Positions 52,650 through 63,972 of a stretch of 64,000 nt of DNA are shown here, one piece after another. Each line of letters begins with the position of its first letter. Positions within the stretch are counted from its first letter, which is position 1. Made by a program: the position numbers and the translations under genes. A model generated the notes under the pieces. It was not told the DNA's origin and did not search any database. It worked only from the letters and a program-made list of their open reading frames with translations. The stretch covers positions 5,571,666 to 5,635,665 of the forward strand of contig CAJSYZ010000004.1 in NCBI GenBank assembly GCA_910574455.1. Reading direction: 5' to 3'. This DNA comes from Trichaptum fuscoviolaceum (Eukaryota > Basidiomycota > Agaricomycetes > Hymenochaetales > Trichaptaceae).

Positions 52650-55163
52650 TCTGATTGTCAATCAGAACGCGCAGGACCCGACGCAGTACCAATCCACACG
52701 CAAGAACAATATCTACACACAGTCACCTCCCAACAGACGGGCGCTGCCATTCTACACTGTGCTGCCCAACAAGTTCGCCAATGCAGACTCGAGCAACAAT
52801 GACATCTTCCAGACGATGTTCGAAAACGATTGGCGCGAGACGCAGCTGCACTTCGGTGTTGATGTTAGTGGCTTGGCGAACAAACTCGATAACCTCCAGG
52901 GCATGAGCATCAAGGGCATTTTCATTGCGGATACTGTGTTCGTGAACATAACATGGCAGGCAGACTCGTATTCCCCTCTTGACTTCACGACTCTCGACCC
53001 CCATTGGGGAACAATCGACAATTGGGTTGCCTTCATCGACGAATTGCATGCACGCAGGATGTACTTTATGATGGATTTAACTGTTGGTACCATGGGTGAT
53101 CTTATTGGTTTATCTCGGTGAGTAATGCGAGTGACTAGCTATCAGCACGGCACATCTGACGGACTACTTACAACGCAGCCACTTCAATGAATCGACACCA
53201 TTTGACCTTAATGAATACAATGTCGCTAGGAAGCGATCAAAGTATGCGCCGTGGGGATTCGATATCCACAAGGATTTGACAATTACGAATGAACACAACT
53301 TGTCTTGTACGCTTCCGAACTTCTGGGATGATACGGGTATCGAGCTCAATATCACAACCTCGATTGGTTGCATGGCATCAGAACTCGACCTGGAGGCCTT
53401 TGGTGTTCATCCGGATTGACAGTGTCAACTGACCAAGTTCGCATCCGTGCAAGATCGTCTGACGGAGCGGAGTCGGGCGATGCGAATGCGACGACGGTCG
53501 ATATCAGCTTGGAATTTAACGTCCTAATGAACTGTGACCAGATGACGGCGAGCATCTCGTTCATCATCACAAGCTTCGACAAGGGTGGAAGCCCCTCCAT
53601 CACCGCCGTGAACTGCGGAGCGGTTGCAAACCCCGATCCTGCAACGATTTTGGGTGCTGGGACGAGCTCGTGGGCGTGAAACGCGACGCTGACGGGCGTG
53701 TCGGACATCATTTTGAACAACCCGCCTTCGCAGGACGGCTCCCCGCCGACGAACGCACGCGACCATCTCCTCTTGCGCGAGGGCTCCGCCCGCAATCCCA
53801 TGGTCTTCCCCTCCGTGGACTACGAGAACGATGTGTTCGGGTTTGACTCGGGCGCTGGGAAGTACACATTGACGCACCAGGCGCTGGCGCGGATATGTTC
53901 AGGTGCTCGTGGATTTACGGACAGAAGTTAGCTGGACGACGTGGACTGCGTATGAGGATGTGACGAGCATAGATAAGAGCTTGTTTGATCATGATGAAAA
54001 TTGGTGGACAGGCGAGCATATTATTGTGCAATGTAAGCACTTTCACTCCTATACGTGCTGTATACTCACTGATTCGATTTGCGTTAGACTGGTCTGGTAT
54101 TGCTGCATCAGTCTATACTGTTGTGCATGCGGACAGGAATTATACTCACCAGTGCCGTGTCCCTCACTTCCTCGCCCATGGTCCATTCATACGTGGGGTT
54201 TCGACAGAGGAGTGACCTTCCAGATGGACAATAGTGTCAACGGACGCTGGGAGCTCGAGGTCATCAGCACATGGCCGACGTACCTCCAGCTCAATCTGTT
54301 TGGGTTCGATGACTATTTCTACGGCGACACAGACGGCAACGGCGTAATGGACCGCCTCCCGCCCAATTCGGCTGCTCCCAACTACTTGAACATCAGTGCC
54401 CCGCCGCACCTCGCATGGACGCTGGTCATGGACCACACGACGCTGCGGTGGAGCCTTGAGCCGCGTGGGGGAGAGCCCGTGGGCGCTATCATGTACGCAC
54501 TACCGGTACGCTGGCAGTGGCGGTCTTCATGTGGAACTTCTATGGGATCAAGTACAACCAGTGGGGTCTCAAGGAAAAGAAGCCGGGTCATTCGCATTAT
54601 TTTCCCATCATTAGCTTGCAAGGCTCGAAGCTGCGAACAGCCCGTTCAGATTAGGGACATTCAGATTGACGAGGAGGCAGAGGCGAAACGTCCGGAGTTC
54701 AAGCAGCAGGTTCAGGAGTGGGCTGGTATTGCTCAGGACCCTAAGGCAGATCTCTTCGTGTTCGTTGGCCGTTGGTCGAAGCAGAAGGATGTGAATCTAA
54801 TTGCGGATGTGATGCTTTCGCTGTGAGTTTTTTTTAATGCTATCTTACTAACTAGACAAATGTTCGCTCATGTATTATTGGCAGACTGGAAAAACACCCC
54901 TCGATTCAATTGATCTGTGTCGGTCCCGTCATTGATTTGTATGGTCGTTTTACTGTGGAGAAGCATGCTAGTCTCATGGAGATGTATTGGGACCGAGTGT
55001 ACTCGAAGCTAGAGTTCACTGCTCTGCCTTCGTACTTGTTCAGTGGTACCGACTTCGCTTTGATCCCTTCGCGTGATGAGCCGTTCGGTTTAGTCGCTGT
55101 CGAGTTTGGTTGCAAAGATGCCCTTGGTGTTTGTGCTCGTCTTGGTGGTCTCGGTCTCATGCC
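52650..55163 (+). pseudogene. Alpha-1,3-glucan synthase (AGS/mok type) pseudogene, internally deleted and truncated
   Basis: Pieces of this very large cell-wall polysaccharide synthase appear in order. From the extracellular amylase-like domain come FENDWRETQLHFGVDVSGL, LQGMSIKGIFIADTVF, DSYSPLDFTTLDPHWG and YVDYENDVFGFDSG-like blocks. The linker and membrane region has VHADRNYT, GFDRGVTFQMDNSVNGRWEL, FGFDDYFYGDTDGNGVMDRL and GIMYALPV. After about 54640 the text jumps to the C-terminal GT5 glycogen-synthase-like domain: [37 protein letters not shown] and [20 protein letters not shown]. Intact enzymes exceed 2000 residues; most of the middle is missing. Stops and frame changes (for example after AFGVHPD near 53418) break the rest. 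The 3' end stops abruptly at the TATATATATG junction at 55164. Confidence 0.9.
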
Positions 55164-55420
55164 TATATATATGACGCTTCCGACTACCGGGGGTAGTCGG
55201 TGGGGAACGGGGCGCCAATATGTCTGGGGTGCCAGGGTCCATTTCCTTTTTTGGCCGGGGCGCAAGGGTCCATTTCCATTTTGGACCGGGACGCAAGGGT
55301 CAATTTCCATATTGGGTCGGGGCGCAACAGGGCGCTGGTGGGGATGCTGGTGGGGCGCTGAGGGGGCGCCACTCTTTTATAACGGAGCGCTTTGGGGCGC
55401 CAACATATAGTAGAGGAGTG
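55164..55420. repeat. TATATATATG plus hairpin and G/C-rich minisatellite (junction 1)
   Basis: TATATATATG (55164-55173) begins where the glucan synthase homology ends. Six bases later there is a 9-bp stem with a 3-base loop (55180-55188 with 55192-55200, CCGACTACC/GGTAGTCGG). G/C-rich units follow with gggcgcaagggtcca or gggacgcaagggtca spaced near 30 bases, and then repeated ggggcgcca (about 55217, 55368 and 55394). The same architecture recurs at 62201. Confidence 0.65.
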
Positions 55421-55670
55421 TTATTGTTATATATTGGAGTACAGATATATGATTGATGTAAATATAGAATTTTTTGTGAATAATGGTTATTTTCTGACAC
55501 TTAGCTCTACTAGTCACAAACTTGTCACTCTATTAAGCCAAGGTGACTATAACACTTTTTTGCTTAGTAAGACATTCCAGTGGAACCTTTTTATTCTATT
55601 TTTCTTCTACTTTTCCGATTTTTCTATATTAAGTTTAGTTATGCTCTGTTTTGCTTAAGGCCATATGCAT
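55421..55670. other. A/T-rich spacer; no gene recognised
   Basis: The sequence is strongly A/T-rich and its composition differs from the flanking gene copies. Confidence 0.4.
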
Positions 55671-55759
55671 CTTGGAGGTGGTAGGCTGGTGCATTTTTAG
55701 ACCATTAATGCTATAGGTGTGCAGCCTGTCCCCATGGAGTTGGGGACTTCTCACGCTTT

Positions 55760-55955
55760 TCCGTAAAAGGACTCGGCTAAGCTCGAAATGCCTCGGGTAT
55801 TGAAATGACTCGGCAAGTACGAGTTCCCTTGGCAAATCGTTCGGCTAGCAAAGTTCCCTTGGCAAGTCCCTCGGTTAGTAGGTGTTCCCTTGGCAAATTG
55901 TTCGGCAAGTAGGTGTCCCCTCGGGTAGTGTCGAAATGACTCGGCTAATCGAGCA
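55760..55955. repeat. Degenerate minisatellite (TCGGCAAGT/TTCCCTTGGCAA)
   Basis: Units built from (c/t)tcgg(c/t)(a)a(g)ta.g(t/a)gttcccttggcaa are repeated about five or six times immediately upstream of the Kap123 pseudogene. Related pieces with aactcg(t/c)tcggctatt occur in tandem at 59455-59520, on the other side of that pseudogene and in the same orientation. Confidence 0.55.
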
Positions 55956-56054
55956 GTTACAGCAATCGATTCTGCTGCTTGGAATCACTCCCTTGCTGTT
56001 GCTGCTGCTGTTTCCCTCTCACGGTCGCTTCACTCCCGCCAGCACAAGTCTTCC

Positions 56055-59000
56055 ACGCATGATCGCGTCCATCGAGATGCCACTTGGCCACCGACTTCCT
56101 TCCTCTCATCGAACCACCGTAGTCCACGAGCGCGAGCTCGGGACATCTACTCGAAAGCATCGTCGAAGGATTCCAGGAGCACATTGCCGCTCTGTTCAAG
56201 CTCTTCGAGAGCCTCCTGCAAGACCCAGAGAGCGGCGAGGTTCGCGTTACCGCCGTTTGCGCGTTGGGTGTCATTGCACAGTACATCAGTTCGGAGGAGA
56301 AGAATGAGATTCGGGCCATCCAGGCATTGCTTTTGGCGATGATTGCGGGTGCAGCAGTGTACGGAGGCGGGCGATGAGCAGAGTGCAAGGCATCTCTTCG
56401 ATGTCTTTTAGACGTTATTGACACTGGTGCGTGGTTCAAACCTCACAAATCATATTGTACTGAGAAAGATTGGTCTTTGCTCAGCAAAGCTATACCTCAA
56501 CTCGTCGAATTCTTCCTTCGTGCCGGTGCTAACGCCAACCTTGACGAGGAGATTCGTATCATGGCTCGCAATGCGTTGTCATGGACAATCAAATAGTGAG
56601 TATTACTTGTCTGTCTGTCTAAATATCCCATCTAACCATTCTGCAGCAAAGAATTGAAGGTCCAGTCTCTCGGCCTTGCCCCAGCAATTCTTCAAGGCCT
56701 CATGTCGACCACGACCGAAACCGAGCCGGACGACGCAGATGAAGGCGCACCTTCGCGTTCTGCGCTGCGCATCATCGATACCCTCTCGACTTCACTCCCA
56801 CCAGCAAAGGTCTTCCCGGCACTCAGCACCCTCATCAAGCAGGGTATGTCGAGCGCAGATCCCAATGCGCGTCGCGGCGCAATGATGGCACTCGGTGTCG
56901 CCGTCGAGGGCTGCTCGGAATACATGACACCGCTCATGTCGCAGGTCTGGCCACTCATTGACGCCGGTCCCCAAGACCACAATGCCGGCGTGCGCCGCGT
57001 CACCTGCACGGCTGTCGGCTGCTTGTGGGAGTGTGTCGAAGACGATTGCATCAGCAAGCATGCCACACTCGTCCCCGCCATCATGGCACTCGTCGCCGAC
57101 CCCGCAACACAGCGCCAGGCCTGCACCGCGCTCGACGCGCTGCTCGAGATCCTGCAGGACGTCATCGACGGTTACCTTGCGCTTCTCATGGAGCGCTTTT
57201 CTGGCCTGCTTGACTCTGCGCCGATCAAGGTCAAGGCCGTCGTCACCCGCGCGATTGGGTCGGCCACGCACGCGTCGTGAGGCAACTTCCTGCCTTACTT
57301 TGCACCGACGATGGACAAGCTAAAGCACTTCCTCATCCTGACTGGTGAGGGTGAGGAGACGGAGCTGAGGGGCATCGCTATGGATGCGATTGGGACTTTC
57401 GCGGAGGCGGTAGGAAAGGAGGCTTTCCGTTCGTACTTCGCAGACATGATGTCGCAGGCCTTCGACGGCATCAAGACGGGCGACGCGCGCGCGAGAGAGT
57501 GCAGCTTCCTCTTCTTCGGTGTCATGGCCAGGGTGGTTGGAGACGGTCCGCGCCCTACATCAGCCAGGTAGTGCCGTCGCTACCGGAGAGCATCAAGCAG
57601 GTCGAATCATTGGGCTCCGGTGAGTAATTATTTAAATCCTCATTCACCCTTGCTCATTCTCTTGCAGTACATAAGGAGCTCACTGAGTTCTTCACCACCG
57701 GCGACTCCGCAACTTCTGCTATTAAGATCAAGGACAAAAACACGAACACGACGATCGAGGTTGACGACAACACAGAATCCATCAGCGACGACAAGCTCTT
57801 CGAGGTCAACTCAGTCACCGTGGACAAGGAAATTGCCACTGACACCATTGGCACCGTCTTCGCCGCGACGCGCGAACACTTCCTGCCGTACGTCGAGCCG
57901 TCCGTGCTCGAGCTCATCTCCCTCTTCCCGCATTACTACGAGGCATTCGGGAGAGCGCGATGGAGAGCATCCTGGAGATCATCAAGATCTTCTACGAGCT
58001 GAGCAAGCCGCAGGACTGGCAGCCCGGCCTGGCAATCGCTGTGCCGCTTCACCAAAATGTCAAAGACTTGATCGCGCATGCGCTGGTGCCCCTGCTGGAC
58101 ATGTATGAGACTGAGGATGATAAGTGAGTTATTGATTCCCGTGCACTTTACATGATGAGCTCCTTTAACTCAGCTCACTTCGATGCTTCATGAGACTAAA
58201 TATGGATTCTGTTCTGATCTTGATCATTTTCTTATGCTTCCACGACCGATACTGACTTCTTTCTTTCAGGTCTGTCGTCTCTGCCCTCTGCGTTGGATTA
58301 GCCGAGACTCTTCAAACCGTCAGTCCTGCATTCCTTGAAGGCCGTAAGTGCCTTGATCCTCTTACAGCCTTATTTCCTCTAATTACTGCCACAGACCTCG
58401 AAGAGATCTGCAACATCGCTATCCACATCCTAGAACAAAAGGTGCTTTGCCAGCAAGATCCGAACCAGGACGAAGATGACGAGCCGCTGGAGGACCAGGC
58501 AGAGTACAACTCCATGCTAATTTCTTCCGCCGGTAATCTCGTGGCGGCGCTCGCTGCCGTGCTCGGCGCCGACTTCGCGCAGGCATTCCAAACCTTCTTC
58601 CCTCTGATCTCAAGTTCTACGTAAGTCATATCCATGTTCTCTGTAGTCTATAAGTTAACAATCTGTCCGCAGGGGAAGAAACGCTCGCTCAGCGATCGTT
58701 CGTCATCTATTGGCGCGCTCGCTGAGATAATCAATGGGATGAAAGGCGCAATTTCGCCTTCAACGCAGCCTCTCCTCGAGCTCTTCTATCAGGCGCTTTC
58801 TGATGACGAGCCCGAAGTCCACAGCAACGCCGCCTTTGCCGTCAGCGTCCTCGTCGAGCACAGCACCGTCGATCTCTCGCCTCACTACCTGCACCTGCTC
58901 GCCGCACTCCGCCCGCTTTTCGAGGTCCCGTCCGACGCGCCCACCGCGAAGCTGAACGCGCGCGACAATGCTGCAGGCACCGTCTCGCGCATGATCCTCA

Positions 59001-59303
59001 AGAAGAGCGAGGCGAGTCGCGACGACCCCGCTGGACAAGGTCCTGTCCGTGTTCGTTCGGACCCTGCCACTGAAGAATGACTTCCTCGAGAACAGGCCCG
59101 TGTTCCGCGCACTGTTGTACCTCTTCTACAGCGCGCCGGGCGTCATCGCGCCTTACCTCGACCAACGGCACCTGGTCTTCGCGCACGTCCTCGAACCGAT
59201 TGGTTCCGACGGGCTTGGAGACGAGGTTAGGGCAGAGTTGATCCAGCTCGTGCGGGCGCTGAATGCGGAGAACCCTGCGAAGTTTCAGGCAGCTGGTCTT
59301 AAG
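56055..59303 (+). pseudogene. Inverted, decayed second copy of Kap123/importin-4
   Basis: It is collinear with the minus-strand gene at 48276-51560 but inverted. It starts at IASIEMPLGH (the first 150 or so codons are missing) and ends at the C-terminal codons AENPAKFQAAGLK (59303). Blocks such as GLAPAILQGLM, IIDTLSTSLPPAKVFPALST, ALGVAVEGCSEYMTPLMSQV, and the acidic DNTESISDDKLFEV match closely. Breaks include loss of frame near 56100-56400, a TGA at 57278-57280 where the intact gene has an Arg codon before GNFLPYF, and further shifts near 57540, 57950 and 59020. Introns are retained at the same places, so it arose by DNA duplication. Confidence 0.92.
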
Positions 59304-59680
59304 GCAATTTGTAGAAAAGTTTCCTTTATTGCTTTCCATTTTTGTGTAATGCTGTGAATTATTTTTTGAAGTGAAGACATCTTTGGTTGTATATTAAACA
59401 GTATGCAGAGTGGAAATTGTTAGGCTCTTAAAGTGGTTGCGCGTGATTTATGGTCGAACTCGTTCGGCTATTGACATGATTGCACATGATCTATGGTCGA
59501 ACTCGCTCGGCTATTAAAACGGATTGGACATGCATGAATAAGTGAAGCTTGCCTATTTAAGACTTCAGTCTCAGGACATTTAAGTAAGTGACACTTAAGT
59601 GACTTTCAGCAGAAAGTAGTTTTCCGGATGTGTCATTTCAAAGGGCGTTGAAAGTTGTAACTTTGGCTTTGATCACTGCG
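59304..59680. other. Spacer between Kap123 pseudogene and CSE1 copy, with a two-copy 46-bp repeat
   Basis: Two tandem units ending in atggtcgaactcg(t/c)tcggctatt lie at about 59440-59515. The remaining text is non-coding. Confidence 0.5.
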
Positions 59681-62200
59681 ATGGCAGACGTCTCCTCACT
59701 CCTCCTCGCCTCCCTCCACCTCGACACCCGCAGACAAGCAGAACAAAACCTACTATCCCTATCTACACAATCCGGACTTCCTGCTTTCCTCCTTCAACTC
59801 AAGACCGTTCGGTGCGACTCGCAGCCAGTGTCTATCTCAAGAACACGATCGAACGGCAATGGGAGGATGAGGACTCGCCTTTGGCAGATGCGGAGAAGAC
59901 GCAGCTGAAGGGTCAGCTGGACCCTGTAATGATCGCGCTCTTGAGTCCAGCGGACAAGGCATTACGAGTGCAGGTTGTGGAGGCCGTGTCCATTGTCGCA
60001 AAGTACGATTTCCCCGAGCAGTGGCCAGATCTCATCGAACAGCTCGTCTCTTCACTCTTTCTCGACGCTGCAAACTATCCGACAATTGCTTCTGTTCTCG
60101 AAACTGCTCAATCGATGGTCGCGCCTCAACACGCTCGGACTCGCTCTACGCGACGATCAACTTTGTTTTGAGCCGCTTCTCGGGCACCTTCCTCCAAATC
60201 TTCGCGCTCACCGCCATCAATCTGCTGAATAGATCGGGAACTGAAGTGATGGCGCAGGCTCAGGTCGTGCTTCTGTCAATCCTCTACGACTTGACGCGCA
60301 AGGATCTGCCTCCCACCTTGGAAGAGTCGCACTTCGCGTTCTTTGGCGCCGAGGAGGGAGTACTCATCAAATTCCTTGCTTGCGACCCCGAGAACATGCG
60401 CGGTGATCTCGACGATTCAACACCCTCTTTCCCCACCCATATCAAAGCTTTGGTCTTCGAGCTCGCCAAGCTTTATACACATCGATACCCGGAGGTCCAC
60501 TCGTCTTCGAATACCGTACCGGCATTTGTCGCAGAGCTGTGGGGGGCTTCTTGGTGGAGGTCAGAGATCTGGAATGGCGTATGACGGACTGGTCAGTCAT
60601 GGAATATGCTTCCTCAGTACGGTCATCAGGTCAGGAAACTACAAGGCGACGTTTGCGGAGAGGGAGACGATCAACGTTTTGATGAAAGACGTAGTTGTCC
60701 CCAATGTCACATTACGAGGTGCGCAAACTTTTTCTTTCATCACGCTCATCTTTAGTGAAACTGCCTCGACCTGCAGAGCACGAAGTGGAGCAATTCGAGG
60801 ACGATCCTCTGGAGTATGTCCGAGTCGACCTTACTTTCGCGGCCTCCTCTTCGTCCATCGGCGGACTGACTGCGGAGGGCACCGCGTGGCGTCAAGCCGC
60901 AGCCGATGTCCTTCGGGCACTCGTTGCTTCAGGTTTCGAGGCTGAGACGACCGAAGTCGTCTTGACGTTGATAGGGAACGGATTGGAGGAGTACAACAGG
61001 AAGAAGGGAGATGAAGAGAGCTGGAAGAGGAAGCATGAAAGTGTGTACCTGCTCACGGCGGTGGCAACGGTTGGTGCAACCGCTCAGGTGAGTGAAGCAG
61101 TTCATTCAAAAGGAATGGTAAATAACATTGGCGATCAATAGCAAGGCGTCACAAGCACGAATGCTCTTGTAGATGTCGTCCAGTTCTTCTCACAGCATGT
61201 GTATGAGGACCTAAAGGCCGATGAAAACTCCGCGCATCCAATTCTCCAGGTTGATGCGGTTCGCTTAGGGTATTCATTCCGAAATCAGGTGCGTAACAAC
61301 CTTTCATGCAAGACGAGCGCTAATCAACTATGCAGCTCACAAAGGAGCAGCTCCTTTCCGTCCTCCAACTTCTCGTTCGTCATCTGCGCTCACCGCATTA
61401 TGTCTGCTATACGTATGCAGCGACGACCATTCAGCGAATATTGTTCATCAAGCGCGGCTCATCTTTACTGTGCGTAACGCGATTGCTTGAGGCGAATATC
61501 CTCTGATGATTTCAGCAGCTTCAACCAAGAAGACATTCGGGAGCTTGCGCCTGAATCATGAAGACATTCTTCTCAAAGATCGAGGCGGGTGGGACGCCGG
61601 AAAAAAATGCAGAGAACGACTATCTGATGAAATGTAAGTTGACAATTTTCTCGAAAATAATCTCTCATTAATCCTACCTGTGCCATCCTTAGGTGTCATG
61701 CGTGTTATTCTGACCGCACGGGCGAGCGACGATAGCCTCGGAGCACGAACGACTGCTGCGTCGTCTTGTCGCCATCCTCGCGGCAATCTGCAAGAACCCG
61801 AGCAATCCTAACTTCGATCAGATATCTTTGAGAGCATTTCTGCTTTGATTAGGTGAGGATCTCTAATTGATAAACATGCAGCATATTTTGATTGCTATTT
61901 AATACACAGGTTTACCGTCGGTTCATCCCGTCAAACATTGGCAACGTTCGAACAGGCTCTATTTGGTCCATTCACAATCATTCTACAGCAGGACATTGAT
62001 CGTAAGCAGCCTTCCTTTCAGGCACCTACAGAAACTGACCCATCTTCTGTGCAGAATTTATTCCGTATATCTTCCAAATCCTCTCGCAGACGCTCGAGCT
62101 CCACGACAGCGACGTGCCTCCCGATTACCGCTCCATCCTCCCCTTCCTTCTCCAGCCCGCTTCCTGGGCACAAAAGGCACTATTCCCGCCCTCGCCCGCC
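59681..62200 (+). pseudogene. CSE1/exportin-2 pseudogene, frameshifted and 3'-truncated
   Basis: It starts with an ATG at 59681 and LLLASLHLDTRRQAEQNLLS. Then follow VRLAASVYLKNTIERQWEDE and KYDFPEQWPDLIEQLVSSL, which are the importin-beta N-terminal signature, TINFVLSRFSGTFLQIFAL, VFELAKLYTHRYPEVHSS, VEQFEDDPLEYVRVDLTFA, and RHLRSPHYVCYTYAATTIQR. This is the order of CSE1, the exporter that recycles importin alpha. At least three frame breaks are visible (about 59812, 60115 and 60535). After FLLQPASWAQK near 62175 it reads only about eight codons more, where the intact family continues for about 300 residues, and then meets TATATATATG at 62201. Confidence 0.88.
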
Positions 62201-62420
62201 TATATATATGCCCGTGCGCACCAGGGGGGGTGGTGCGCGTCCCGGGGACGCAGGTCTCACCCAATTAGGCCGGGACACATCCATATTAGGCCGGGTCTCA
62301 CCCGATTAGGCCGGGACGCATCCATATTAGGCCGGGTCTCACCCGATTAGGTCGGGACGCACCTAATTAGGCCAGGTCGCACCTAATTAGGCTGGGTCGC
62401 ACCTAATTTGGACAAGTCCC
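62201..62420. repeat. TATATATATG plus hairpin and G/C-rich minisatellite (junction 2)
   Basis: TATATATATG at 62201-62210 is followed after five bases by an 8-bp stem with a G7 loop (62216-62223 with 62231-62238, GCGCACCA/TGGTGCGC). Units of gggacgcatccatattaggcc and gggtctcacccgattaggcc follow. Arrangement and the gggacgca core match junction 1 at 55164. Confidence 0.65.
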
Positions 62421-62522
62421 CAGGGTCTCAACTATTTTTAGAGAGGTCTCAAATATTTTTAGCAAAGATCAAATATACATAAGATTCTCCAAGTCAAAAT
62501 CGGAAAAATCAGCAATAAATCT

Positions 62523-62735
62523 GAATATTTTCATTCCATTAGAACCAAAGTCAGGGTCCACTCATAAATCAAAATTAAATGAATATTTTTCGTTCTAATG
62601 GAACGAGATTCAGGGTCCAGTCATAAATCAAAATTAAATGAATATTTTTTGTTCTATTAGAACCAAAGTCAGGGTCCAGCCATAAATCAGAATTAAATGA
62701 ATATTTTCGTTCTATTAGAACCAAAGTCAGGGTCC
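62523..62735. repeat. Subtelomeric 58-59-bp tandem repeat
   Basis: Three full units start at 62547, 62606 and 62665, with partial units on both sides. Each contains caGGGTCCa, cataaatca(a/g)aattaaatga, and an inverted core gttct(a)at(t)agaac. More diverged palindromes (ttctaatagaa) continue to about 62860. Confidence 0.75.
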
Positions 62736-62879
62736 AAAGTCTCAGGGTCCAATCTCATTCTAATAGAATGGAAAATAAGTTATAAATCAGTATATATTCA
62801 TTCTAATAGAATGAAAGTCAGAGTCTCAGAGTTCAAAGTCATTCTATTAGAAGGCTTGTTACGTATTCTGACTGGATAT

Positions 62880-63220
62880 ATGTCAGAGACTGTAATCTGA
62901 CTAGTCTCAGCTATGACTTGCATAAGTGGCTGTGAGATATTGTCTGTCTGTTCTAAGTTACATTTATGTTACGTATATGTGATCTGTTATAGCTATTATC
63001 AGAATGTCTAACCATTGACAGTCAATACTACTGATGTATCAATGAGCTGCTCCGCTAATTCAGATGCACTTGTTATTAAGCTGAGTTAGAGTCAGATACG
63101 AATTATATATGATAAACACAATATATGAGATCAGTCAGGCTTACTGAAGTACAGGCTGTAGAGCGTATAAGTCAGAGTTAAGTGACATGAAGCATATACT
63201 CTGTTCTGCTGGTGATATAG
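62880..63220. other. Subtelomeric A/T-rich sequence without recognised features
   Basis: No repeat period or frame stands out in this stretch. Confidence 0.4.
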
Positions 63221-63224
63221 TCTT

Positions 63225-63665
63225 AGTATGCAACCCGTATATTACAATGGAAGGCTGATATTAAACAGTTGTGATTTAAAGTGTAGCAGAGAGAACTGAT
63301 GCAGTATATGTTGTTGCTGAGCGTAATAATCAAGCAAGAGTTCTTCTTGTCAGTCAGATAACCCCATTGAACTTGTAGATGTACTTAACTGTGTAACCCG
63401 TATTTTAGTTGAATGAGTGAGACCCGATAATGAGCATGTATATGAGCGTAACCCGTCGAGTGTTAGTAACCCGAGTAGAAGCAGAAATGAAGTGATAACC
63501 CGATAAGATGTTAGTAACCCGTATAGATTATGAAGGGTATAACCCGGCAGATGTTAGTGACCCGGATTATTAGTGACCCGGATTAATGACAAGTGTTAGT
63601 GACAGACGTTAGCAACCCGGGTTAGTGGCAGTACAGAGGGAAATGTTAGTAACACGGGTTAATAT
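63225..63665. repeat. Degenerate (G)TTAGTAACCCG array
   Basis: About a dozen copies of AACCCG or GACCCGG, most preceded by TTAGT, are spaced 12-60 bases apart. The TAACCC core is the C-rich telomere motif, so it runs opposite to the TTAGGG array 170 bases further on. Confidence 0.6.
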
Positions 63666-63830
63666 GAAGTGTTAGTAGCATATGTTAACGAAATGAGTTA
63701 GTGACAGTATTGATGTAGAAATATATTAATTGATTGAGATTAGATAATCGGATTACGGAGTAGAGGACAATAACAGAAAGTAGGGTTATGATAGGGTTAG
63801 TGTCAGTTAAGGTTAGTTCGTTTGTAGAGC

Positions 63831-63931
63831 TAGGGTTAGGGTTAGGGTTAGGGTTAGGGTTAGGGTTAGGGTTAGGGTTAGGGTTAGGGTTAGGGTTAGG
63901 GTTAGGGTTAGGGTTAGGGTTAGGGTTAGGG

Positions 63932-63972
<41 letters not shown>

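Noticed and set aside
56055..59303. Kap123 pseudogene as the captured cargo of a transposon bounded by the TCGGCAA/TCGGCTA repeats
   Set aside because: The repeats on the two sides are in the same orientation and not inverted, and no terminal inverted repeat or target duplication was found.
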